6,941 bases of DNA from Acholeplasmatales bacterium. Its GTDB lineage: Bacteria > Bacillota_I > Bacilli_A > Acholeplasmatales > Anaeroplasmataceae. Positions 1 through 5,950 of the stretch are shown piece by piece; within the stretch, counting starts at the first letter, position 1, and each line of letters opens with the position of its first letter. A program made the translations under genes and the position numbers. The stretch covers positions 1-6,941 of the forward strand of contig JAEELC010000165.1 of NCBI GenBank assembly GCA_016288675.1, written 5' to 3'. The notes beneath the pieces were generated by a model. That model ran no database searches. It was not told where the DNA came from and worked only from the letters and a program-made list of their open reading frames with translations.

Positions 1-198
1 AAACCAAGTACCGTTTGAAATTGCATTAATAGGTGAAATAGCCTTAACCCACTCTTGTATAACTAAAGCTAATCCACCCATACCCCCTGCAACAATATTA
101 TGTGGTTTTATAAAAAAACAATATCCTACAGCATATACTGCACATCCTAGTATCATCATTAAATATCTAATTATTTCTCTTTTGACTTCTGGTCTCAT
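1..198 (-). CDS. YitT-family membrane protein, N-terminal part (cut by left window edge)
   Basis: The first 66 codons of a gene that continues past base 1. The translation begins MRPEVKREII, a short basic cytoplasmic start, followed by a hydrophobic stretch at about residues 12-30 and then a Gly-rich segment, IVAGGMGGLALVI (35-47). The pattern of hydrophobic helix, F-x-K/P-x-N, I-V-A-G-G and G-L-A is the hallmark N-terminus of the YitT/DUF161 family, multi-pass membrane proteins of unknown function that are common in Bacillota and often end in a DUF2179 domain. The C-terminal half is outside the window, so that domain cannot be checked. The ATG at 198 is the only one in frame here; nearby ATGs at 206 and 209 are out of frame. 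The ribosome site is weak (GTGAGATGAT-like). It lies downstream of the tldD-pmbA terminator, so it is probably a separate unit. Family assignment is fairly sure; function is unknown. Confidence 0.8.
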   Translation of the reverse strand, partial: MRPEVKREIIRYLMMILGCAVYAVGYCFFIKPHNIVAGGMGGLALVIQEWVKAISPINAISNGTWF

Positions 199-222
199 TA
201 TTTCATCATCTCACTAGGTATT

Positions 223-231
223 ATTTTATCA
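223..231 (-). promoter_or_regulatory. Possible extended -10 promoter of the YitT-family gene
   Basis: The minus strand reads TGATAAAAT, which fits an extended -10 element (TGn followed by a 5/6 match to TATAAT). It ends 24 bases before the ATG at 198. No good -35 box is seen at 17 bases; that position reads ATTTTA. The surroundings are extremely AT-rich, so chance matches are likely. The main support is that the gene follows a terminator and needs a promoter in this gap. Confidence 0.35.
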
Positions 232-271
232 TTTTTTATTTTTTTTAAAATAGATTTTTAAAAATATAATT

Positions 272-295
272 TAAAAAAAGCCACAAAATGTGGCT
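272..295 (-). terminator. Factor-independent terminator of the tldD-pmbA operon
   Basis: On the minus strand a perfect 7-bp stem AGCCACA/TGTGGCT closes a TTT loop and runs straight into a run of seven T residues. It starts 5 bases after the pmbA stop codon (303-301). This is a textbook intrinsic terminator and separates the operon from the YitT-family gene. Confidence 0.9.
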
Positions 296-300
296 CATTT

Positions 301-1581
301 TTAAAATATATTCATTTTTGATAATAATGCGATGGTTGGACCAGTATAATTACTATCTGTTAAAGTCTTTTTACTTAATTTAATAGTATTAATAACCTCA
401 CTGAATTTACCTGAAATAGATATTCCTGTTACAGGTCTAATCTTATGACCATCATAATAATTAGCAAGTCTTACTTCTCCACCAATATAATCATTATTTA
501 AATCTACTTGTAATCCTGAGAATGATACACATTCTAAATATGGTTCACTCTTTAATGCTCTTTCACTATATTTACCTTTTGAAAGATTGATAATATTAAA
601 ATTACCAGTAGGCTTTTTATGTAAATATTGAGCATATTGATTTGAACCATAATATGATTTAACAACACCGTTATTTACTACAAGCTTTTCTGTTAAATTA
701 AATCCGTCACTATCAAATAAGTGTGAACCTGATGAACCTTCTACACTACCAACTAGCTTGATTTTAAGTAAAGAAGCTTCTGGTTTAGTTTGTATAGCAT
801 CTTTAACCTTATATAGATTTGATTCATTATAGACAGTAGAATAATTTAATTCTAAAATAATGCTTTGCATAATTTCTGAAATTTCTTTAGCTCTAAGAAT
901 AACTGGAGCCTTTATCTCATAATCAGGCTTAACAGCCTTACCACGAGCTATTACATCCCTTAAATCTTGATTTATTAATGAAGCGAAAGCTTCCTTATTA
1001 AATGAATTGAAATGAATTTGAGAATATAATTCTACAGAATCATTCTTAGCTCTCTTGTTAAATGTTGGAATAGTTTCAATCATTGCATCATAGCTAATTT
1101 CTTCTTTATCAAGATTTTGGCTATTTTCAATATGTCTGAAATGTTTATTAATAAATATTTCAGTAGCATTAATTTGTGCACGAGACTTTTCTGTACATTC
1201 AAATATAACATTATAAATTTCTTCGCCTAAGGCTTTAATATCATAATCATTAAAGTTTGATTTTATTTCACCCTTTAATGTTTCATTTCCTACAAGGCAA
1301 TATTTCTTATTATTAATTAAGCTAGCCATTGAAACAGCATTATTAATCTTAGAAATAATATCTTCTTCAGTATCACTATTAGATACAGTAAATGTGGAAT
1401 CTCCTCTATATTTTTTATGATCTACATAAATTGTAACACTGATTTCTTTACTATCAACCGCTCTAATAGTTTCTAGTGTATTATGAACAAAGTATAATTC
1501 ATAAGCTTCTAGCTTATCAGTAATGATTCTATAATCAGAAACATTGCTATTCTCTTTAATTAATTCAACTAGTGTTTTCAT
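301..1581 (-). CDS. pmbA: PmbA/TldE-like subunit of the TldD/TldE protease
   Basis: A 426-residue protein of the PmbA/TldE (U62) family, the partner that forms a heterodimer with TldD. The complex degrades unfolded or modified peptides in the cytoplasm; in E. coli it matures microcin B17 and degrades the CcdA antitoxin. The protein lacks the HExxxH zinc motif, as expected for TldE. Family-like features lie in the C-terminal half: the segment around 286-312 (HLFDSDGF, then L-V-V-N-N-G-V-V-K-S-Y), PTGNFN (324-329), GGEVRLANYYDG (367-378) and the glycine/serine-rich GISISGKF (386-393). The N-terminal half is much less recognisable. Its ATG shares one base with the tldD stop (TAATG), which points to translational coupling and 1:1 synthesis. 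The terminator follows at once. E. coli PmbA is a little longer (about 450 residues). The family call is firm; the substrate is unknown. Confidence 0.88.
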   Translation of the reverse strand: MKTLVELIKENSNVSDYRIITDKLEAYELYFVHNTLETIRAVDSKEISVTIYVDHKKYRGDSTFTVSNSDTEEDIISKINNAVSMASLINNKKYCLVGNETLKGEIKSNFNDYDIKALGEEIYNVIFECTEKSRAQINATEIFINKHFRHIENSQNLDKEEISYDAMIETIPTFNKRAKNDSVELYSQIHFNSFNKEAFASLINQDLRDVIARGKAVKPDYEIKAPVILRAKEISEIMQSIILELNYSTVYNESNLYKVKDAIQTKPEASLLKIKLVGSVEGSSGSHLFDSDGFNLTEKLVVNNGVVKSYYGSNQYAQYLHKKPTGNFNIINLSKGKYSERALKSEPYLECVSFSGLQVDLNNDYIGGEVRLANYYDGHKIRPVTGISISGKFSEVINTIKLSKKTLTDSNYTGPTIALLSKMNIF

Positions 1582-2990
1582 TAGCTTAATTTCACTCTCG
1601 CTTTCAAATGTGGACCACCATCAGATACTCTTACCCATTCCTTGTATCCTTTTCCACATGAACCAGAACCTTCTTCAACAAACTCATCAGATATCATAGA
1701 TATACTCTTTAATAAATCAGGTACAAATCCACTCATAACAACAGGAGTAACATAATTATCTGTTAATTTACCATCAACAATTTCAATACCATATTCACAT
1801 ACACATTGAATTGCCCAGTTCTTAGGATCTTCCATACCATTATTTGTTTCAAATAGCATATAACCATGCTTAATTGAAGAAATCATATCTGCAAGCTTAT
1901 CCTTACCTTTTTCAAAATAAGTATTAGTCATACGAGAATAAGCTTTATGACGGTAATTTTCTCTTCTACCATTTCCAGTAGGTTGGAAATCTAATTGACG
2001 TGAGCTTACTAAATCACAAATACCTGATACAAGCTTACCATTTTTAATAATTTGAGTATTTTGAGCAAGTACACCATCATCATCAAAGAAATATGAAGCT
2101 GTTGATAATATTCCTGAAGCACCATCTCTCATATTACAAATAGGACTAGCAACATATTTACCAACCATAAACTTACCCATAGCTCTATCTTTTACAAATT
2201 GGTCCATTTCTACACCATGACCAAATGCTTCATGAGCAATTAATCCTGTAATAGATGGATCTGTAATTACATCATAAACACCTGGTGTAATAGGACGTGC
2301 AAGTGATAAATGATAGCTCTTATTAACTAAAGCTTCAATATGAGTTGGAAGTTCATTTAACACATATTGTAAATTATTAGAATATGAACCTTCACGTGCT
2401 TGTACCATCTTCTTATTATCACCCATATATACACCAATTAAATTACCATTAGCCCATGTATAGTGTTGAGTAAGTACTCTATGTTCAGATACAAATAATT
2501 TAGATATATCTTGTGTAACAACACTTGCAAATACATTTAAGAAATGTGAATCACGTTCAAGTGTTTCTTTAACAAGCTTCTTTAAGCTTTTTAAGATAAA
2601 TCCATTATCAAATTTATCAAAATCATCTTGTCTTACAAAATCCTTAACTAGAGGTTCATCAGGTATATCAAGTGGTGAAATCTCTAATTTACTAAGATTA
2701 TCAGTAACACTTACCTTAGATACAATTTTCTTTGCAAGTGATACGATATCAGAATCAAATGAATCAAAAGAATATTCATAGAATGCTCTACCATTATTCA
2801 TTTTTACAACAAATCCTTGTTGCTTATCAAAATTATTATCTCCAATTGCAGAACTATTCTTATTAGCACTAATTCTAATACCTTTTACATCTGCACCAAG
2901 AACTGATACATATTTAAAAGTCTTCTTTAGTTCCTTAACTAGAGCAATACAGTTTTCTTTATTATCTGTTAAAAATTGCGAAAAACTCAT
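1581..2990 (-). CDS. tldD: TldD-like zinc metalloprotease subunit
   Basis: A 469-residue protein of the TldD (U62) family, the catalytic subunit of the TldD/TldE protease, which cleaves small unfolded or modified peptides inside a closed chamber. The zinc motif HEAFGH is at residues 253-258, giving ligands His253 and His257-region histidine (H258) and base Glu254. The third ligand, known in E. coli TldD as a cysteine near the C-terminus, fits Cys445 in GSCGKG. Other family marks are GRRENYRHKAYSRMTNTY (341-358) and the motif SDGGPHLKARV near the end. Length is close to E. coli TldD (481). No signal peptide or membrane segment is seen, so it is cytoplasmic. The ATG at 2990 follows a good ribosome site, GAAGG, at 8 bases. 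It is the first gene of the operon and overlaps pmbA by one base. No precursor peptide or antitoxin gene lies beside it, so the natural substrate is not shown by context. Confidence 0.93.
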   Translation of the reverse strand: MSFSQFLTDNKENCIALVKELKKTFKYVSVLGADVKGIRISANKNSSAIGDNNFDKQQGFVVKMNNGRAFYEYSFDSFDSDIVSLAKKIVSKVSVTDNLSKLEISPLDIPDEPLVKDFVRQDDFDKFDNGFILKSLKKLVKETLERDSHFLNVFASVVTQDISKLFVSEHRVLTQHYTWANGNLIGVYMGDNKKMVQAREGSYSNNLQYVLNELPTHIEALVNKSYHLSLARPITPGVYDVITDPSITGLIAHEAFGHGVEMDQFVKDRAMGKFMVGKYVASPICNMRDGASGILSTASYFFDDDGVLAQNTQIIKNGKLVSGICDLVSSRQLDFQPTGNGRRENYRHKAYSRMTNTYFEKGKDKLADMISSIKHGYMLFETNNGMEDPKNWAIQCVCEYGIEIVDGKLTDNYVTPVVMSGFVPDLLKSISMISDEFVEEGSGSCGKGYKEWVRVSDGGPHLKARVKLS

Positions 2991-2998
2991 AAGTTATC

Positions 2999-3003
2999 CC
3001 TTC
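2999..3003 (-). promoter_or_regulatory. Ribosome binding site of tldD
   Basis: The minus strand reads AAGAAGGGATAACTT directly before the ATG at 2990. The GAAGG core lies 8 bases from the start codon, which is ideal spacing and fixes this start. Confidence 0.75.
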
Positions 3004-3015
3004 TTTCTTAGGTTT

Positions 3016-3042
3016 ATTATAACACAAATAAAAATATATCAA
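3016..3042 (-). promoter_or_regulatory. Promoter of the tldD-pmbA operon
   Basis: On the minus strand a perfect TATAAT (3021-3016) is preceded by TGT, giving the extended -10 form TGnTATAAT. A TTGATA -35 box (5/6 match) lies at 3042-3037. The spacer is 15 bases, slightly short, but an extended -10 tolerates a poor -35 arrangement. The -10 ends 25 bases before the ATG, leaving a short leader that carries the ribosome site. It lies between the idnO terminator and tldD, where a promoter is expected. Confidence 0.7.
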
Positions 3043-3062
3043 TACACGAATAAAATTCGGCC

Positions 3063-3091
3063 AAAAAAAAATCCTTCAAATGAAGGATTTT
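3063..3091 (-). terminator. Factor-independent terminator of the dehydrogenase gene
   Basis: On the minus strand a 10-bp stem (3091-3082 with 3077-3068; core AATCCTTC/GAAGGATT) closes a four-base loop, followed by a run of T residues reaching 3063. It begins 7 bases after the stop codon of the dehydrogenase gene, so that gene is transcribed alone. Confidence 0.9.
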
Positions 3092-3098
3092 ATAATAA

Positions 3099-3902
3099 TT
3101 ACTTAGGTTGCTTACCGATATAAGCTAAGATACCACCGTCAACGTATAAAATATGACCGTTAACAAAGTTAGAAGCATCTGAAGCTAAGAATACTGCTGG
3201 ACCAGCTAAATCATCTGGTGTACCCCAACGTGCAGCTGGAGTCTTAGCGATGATGAATTGGTCAAATGGATGACGTGATCCGTCTGGTTGGATTTCACGT
3301 AATGGAGCAGTTTGTGGAGTTGCGATGTAACCAGGTCCAATACCGTTACATTGGATATTGAATTCACCATATTCAGAACAAATGTTCTTAGTTAACATCT
3401 TTAAACCACCCTTAGCAGCTGCATAAGCAGAAACTGTTTCTCTACCAAGTTCAGACATCATTGAGCAGATGTTAATAATCTTACCATGACCCTTAGCGAT
3501 CATTGATGGAATTACAGCCTTAGCCATAATGAATGGACCGTTTAAGTCAATGTCGATAACCTTACGGAAATCAGCAGCTGACATTTCAGTCATAGGAATA
3601 CGCTTAATAATACCAGCATTATTAACAAGAATGTCAATAACACCAACTTCCTTTTCTACTTGCTTAATGAAAGCATTAACTTGTTCTTCATTAGTAACGT
3701 CGCAAACATAACCGTGAGCTTCGATACCTTCTTCTTTATAAGCAGCAATACCTTTTTCAACTAATTGTTCATTTACATCGTTGAAAACAATAGTAGCACC
3801 GCTCTTAGCATAAGCTGTTGCAATGGCAAAACCAATACCATAAGATGCACCAGTTACAAGAGCTACTTTACCCTTTAATGAAAAATCATTTTGTGAAAAC
3901 AT
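3099..3902 (-). CDS. idnO: Short-chain dehydrogenase, gluconate 5-dehydrogenase type
   Basis: A 267-residue NAD(P)-dependent classical short-chain dehydrogenase. Motifs in order: cofactor loop TGASYGIG (17-24), Asp68 in CDV, NNAG (94-97), Asn121, and catalytic Ser147, Tyr160 and Lys164 (YAAAK), then PGYI (190-193). The whole sequence, including SRHPFDQFI, TPAARWG and the C-terminal ILYVDGGILAYIGKQP, closely resembles from memory the streptococcal gluconate 5-dehydrogenases, which interconvert D-gluconate and 5-keto-D-gluconate. In streptococci near relatives also sit in glycosaminoglycan clusters, reducing keto-sugar acids derived from unsaturated uronates (DhuD role), so the real substrate may be such a compound. 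The frame is open up to 3968, but the ATG at 3902 is chosen: it has AGGAGGA at 8 bases and the longer reading would run through the promoter. It is a single-gene unit with a cre-like operator. Its GC content is higher than its neighbours, suggesting high expression or transfer. Confidence 0.9.
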   Translation of the reverse strand: MFSQNDFSLKGKVALVTGASYGIGFAIATAYAKSGATIVFNDVNEQLVEKGIAAYKEEGIEAHGYVCDVTNEEQVNAFIKQVEKEVGVIDILVNNAGIIKRIPMTEMSAADFRKVIDIDLNGPFIMAKAVIPSMIAKGHGKIINICSMMSELGRETVSAYAAAKGGLKMLTKNICSEYGEFNIQCNGIGPGYIATPQTAPLREIQPDGSRHPFDQFIIAKTPAARWGTPDDLAGPAVFLASDASNFVNGHILYVDGGILAYIGKQPK

Positions 3903-3910
3903 TTTTAGAT

Positions 3911-3917
3911 TCCTCCT
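3911..3917 (-). promoter_or_regulatory. Strong ribosome binding site deciding the idnO start
   Basis: The minus strand has AGGAGGA with 8 bases to the ATG at 3902, a near-perfect Shine-Dalgarno. This selects the 267-residue form over an in-frame ATG at 3968, which would add 22 residues unlike the family and would place the start upstream of the -10 box. Confidence 0.9.
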
Positions 3918-3930
3918 ATTTTCCTTTTCT

Positions 3931-3959
3931 ATTATATCATTTATTTTTAAACTTGCGAA
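3931..3959 (-). promoter_or_regulatory. Promoter of idnO
   Basis: The minus strand has TTCGCA (-35, 4/6 match, 3959-3954), a 17-base spacer and a perfect TATAAT (3936-3931) preceded by TGA, making an extended -10. The -10 ends 28 bases before the ATG. The weak -35 with a strong extended -10 is compatible with a regulated promoter, and the -35 box lies inside the cre-like sequence. Confidence 0.8.
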
Positions 3960-3967
3960 CGTTTTCA
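3954..3967 (-). promoter_or_regulatory. cre-like operator (CcpA or another LacI-family regulator)
   Basis: The minus strand reads TGAAAACGTTCGCA, which fits every fixed position of the catabolite-responsive element consensus TGWAANCGNTNNCA. It covers the -35 box of idnO, where binding of CcpA-type regulators represses. Carbon catabolite repression of a sugar-acid dehydrogenase makes biological sense. A local LacI/GalR-type repressor with a similar central CG would also fit; no regulator gene is in the window. Confidence 0.65.
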
Positions 3968-3991
3968 CAAATATTTTAGGAATTTTTCACG

Positions 3992-4021
3992 CAAAAGAAA
4001 AGACCACGAATTTTCGTGGTC
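3992..4021 (-). terminator. Factor-independent terminator of the ABC exporter operon
   Basis: An 8-bp perfect stem GACCACGA/TCGTGGTC (4021-4014 with 4009-4002) closes a four-base loop. On the minus strand it is followed by TTTTCTTTTG. It starts 9 bases after the stop codon of the second exporter gene. The plus strand also has a T-run just beyond the stem (4023-4028), so the hairpin could act in both directions, but no plus-strand gene is seen. Confidence 0.85.
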
Positions 4022-4030
4022 ATTTTTTCG

Positions 4031-5950
4031 TTATTCAAGTTCAAATGCACCTGTATATAATTGGTAATATTTACCTTTTTGTTCAATAAGCTCATCATGG
4101 CTTCCACGTTCGATAATTCTACCGTGTTCAAGAACCATAATAGCCTTAGAGTTTTTAACTGTAGAAAGTCTATGAGCAATTACAAATACTGTTCTACCTT
4201 CCATTAGCTTATCCATTGCTGAAGTAACTAAAGCTTCTGTACGAGTATCAATACTTGATGTGGCTTCATCAAGAATTAATACTGGAGGATTTGTAATAGC
4301 GGCACGAGCAATTGCGATTAATTGACGTTGACCTTGTGATAATTCACTACCATTTTCAGTTAATAATGTATCATAACCATTTGGTAAATGCTTAACAAAT
4401 TGATCTACATTTGCAAGACGAGCTGCTGCATATACTTCTTCATCAGTAGCATCAAGCTTACCATAACGAATATTATCCTTAATTGTACCTGTGAATAGGT
4501 TAGTATCTTGTAATACCATACCTAAAGCACGGCGAAGGTCTGTTTTCTTAATCTTATTAATATTAATACCATCAAAACGAATCTTACCATCTTGGATATC
4601 ATAGAATCTATTAATTAAGTTAGTAATAGTAGTCTTACCAGCACCAGTAGAACCTACAAAAGCAATTTTTTGTCCTGGTTTAGCAAATAATGATACATCA
4701 TGTAAGACAATCTTATCCTCATAATAACCAAAATCTACATCAAAGAATCTAACATCACCAGCAAGCTTAGTGTATGTGATAGTACCATCATGATGAGGAT
4801 GCTTCCAAGCCCATGTACCAGTACGTTCACTTACTTCTTTAATTTCACCATCAATTTCTTTAGCGTTTACTAATGTAACATATCCTTCATCTTCTTCTGG
4901 CTTTTCATCCATTACTTCGAAGATACGTTCACTACCAGCTAAACCTAAAATAATTAGATTGAATTGGTTAGAAGCTTGTGAAACTTGGTTACAGAACATT
5001 CTATTATAAGCTATATATGTAACAAGAGCTACAGTTGTAAATCCCATTACATGGTTTAATGCAAGAAGAGAACCAACCATGATTGTTACACCATAAGATA
5101 TATATCCTAAGTTGTTCATAATAGGCATTAAAATTGAAGCGAAAATATTAGCTTTTGTTGCTGAAGCACATAATCTATTATTAATTTCATCAAAGCCTTG
5201 AATAGATTGTTCTTCATGATTAAATACTTTAACTACTTTAATACCTGATAGCATTTCTTCTACATAACCATTTAATGCACCAACGTCAATTTGTTGCTTA
5301 ACGAAGTTCTTACCTGATTTACCACCAAGCCACTTAGTTGTAAATACCATTACAATTACCATTACAACAACAACTACAGCTAAGATAACGTTAGAAATAA
5401 TCATATAAATAAGTAAGAATAACATCATTAATCCTGATTGAATAACCATAGGAATAGATTGGCTTACTAATTGACGTAATGTATCTGTGTCATTAGTGAA
5501 ACGTGACATAATTTCACCATGAGGATGTCTGTCAAAGTATACAATAGGTAAATCTTGCATATGATTAAACATACCATCTCTTACCTTCTTTAATGTACCT
5601 TGACCAACAATTGCCATTAAACGAGCATTTACATAAGCAGCGATAACACCAACTATATAAATAATGATTAATGGAATTAATTTCTTAATTATATATAATT
5701 GCAATTCAGAATCAGTACTACCTGTATAATCCTTGAAGAATGGTCTTACACCATTTTCATCAATTGCCGAAACTTGAGCAGGGAATTGAGCCCCAAAAAC
5801 TGATGCAAATGCTGATAGAGCCATACATAATAATACTAATAATAGTAATGGCCAATATAATTTAAATACAAAGCCCATTAAACGACCTAATGTCTTCATT
5901 GGGTTTTTAGCTTTTTTGCCGCCACGCATTTGTTGTCCTGGTCTAGGCAT
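4031..5950 (-). CDS. ABC exporter subunit with catalytic ATPase motifs (heterodimer partner 2)
   Basis: A 639-residue half-transporter: an N-terminal exporter membrane domain (about six helices, near 33-53, 91-112, 166-187, 188-206, 272-298 and 303-325) fused to a C-terminal ATPase domain. ATPase motifs: Walker A GSTGAGKT (433-440), Q-loop Gln481, signature LSQGQ (537-541, not the usual LSGGQ), Walker B LILDE with catalytic Glu562, D-loop SSID, and switch His593. The partner gene has the opposite pattern, so the two should form an asymmetric multidrug-type exporter of the BmrCD/LmrCD/TM287-288 class. Substrate cannot be told. About 45 residues (354-398, with WAWKHPHHDG) sit between membrane and ATPase domains, an extra segment that I recall in related Bacillota exporters. 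The ATG at 5950 is preferred over a GTG at 5959 because AGGTGA lies 5 bases and AAGGAG 12 bases upstream. It overlaps the previous gene by 8 bases (ATGCCTAG). Confidence 0.92.
   Translation of the reverse strand: MPRPGQQMRGGKKAKNPMKTLGRLMGFVFKLYWPLLLLVLLCMALSAFASVFGAQFPAQVSAIDENGVRPFFKDYTGSTDSELQLYIIKKLIPLIIIYIVGVIAAYVNARLMAIVGQGTLKKVRDGMFNHMQDLPIVYFDRHPHGEIMSRFTNDTDTLRQLVSQSIPMVIQSGLMMLFLLIYMIISNVILAVVVVVMVIVMVFTTKWLGGKSGKNFVKQQIDVGALNGYVEEMLSGIKVVKVFNHEEQSIQGFDEINNRLCASATKANIFASILMPIMNNLGYISYGVTIMVGSLLALNHVMGFTTVALVTYIAYNRMFCNQVSQASNQFNLIILGLAGSERIFEVMDEKPEEDEGYVTLVNAKEIDGEIKEVSERTGTWAWKHPHHDGTITYTKLAGDVRFFDVDFGYYEDKIVLHDVSLFAKPGQKIAFVGSTGAGKTTITNLINRFYDIQDGKIRFDGININKIKKTDLRRALGMVLQDTNLFTGTIKDNIRYGKLDATDEEVYAAARLANVDQFVKHLPNGYDTLLTENGSELSQGQRQLIAIARAAITNPPVLILDEATSSIDTRTEALVTSAMDKLMEGRTVFVIAHRLSTVKNSKAIMVLEHGRIIERGSHDELIEQKGKYYQLYTGAFELE

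Noticed and set aside
199..300. Small gene or regulatory RNA before the YitT-family gene
   Set aside because: The gap holds only the terminator and A/T runs; no start with a ribosome site and no riboswitch-like structure.
3529..3711. A 60-codon plus-strand open frame
   Set aside because: It lies wholly inside the dehydrogenase gene on the opposite strand, resembles no known protein, and has no ribosome site. It is a shadow of the real gene.
3903..3968. 22-residue N-terminal extension of the dehydrogenase (ATG at 3968)
   Set aside because: This stretch holds the -10 and -35 boxes and the ribosome site, and the extra residues do not resemble the family. The ATG at 3902 is correct.
3976..4179. 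A 67-codon minus-strand open frame
   Set aside because: It overlaps the end of the second exporter gene in another frame and runs through its terminator hairpin. No family resemblance.
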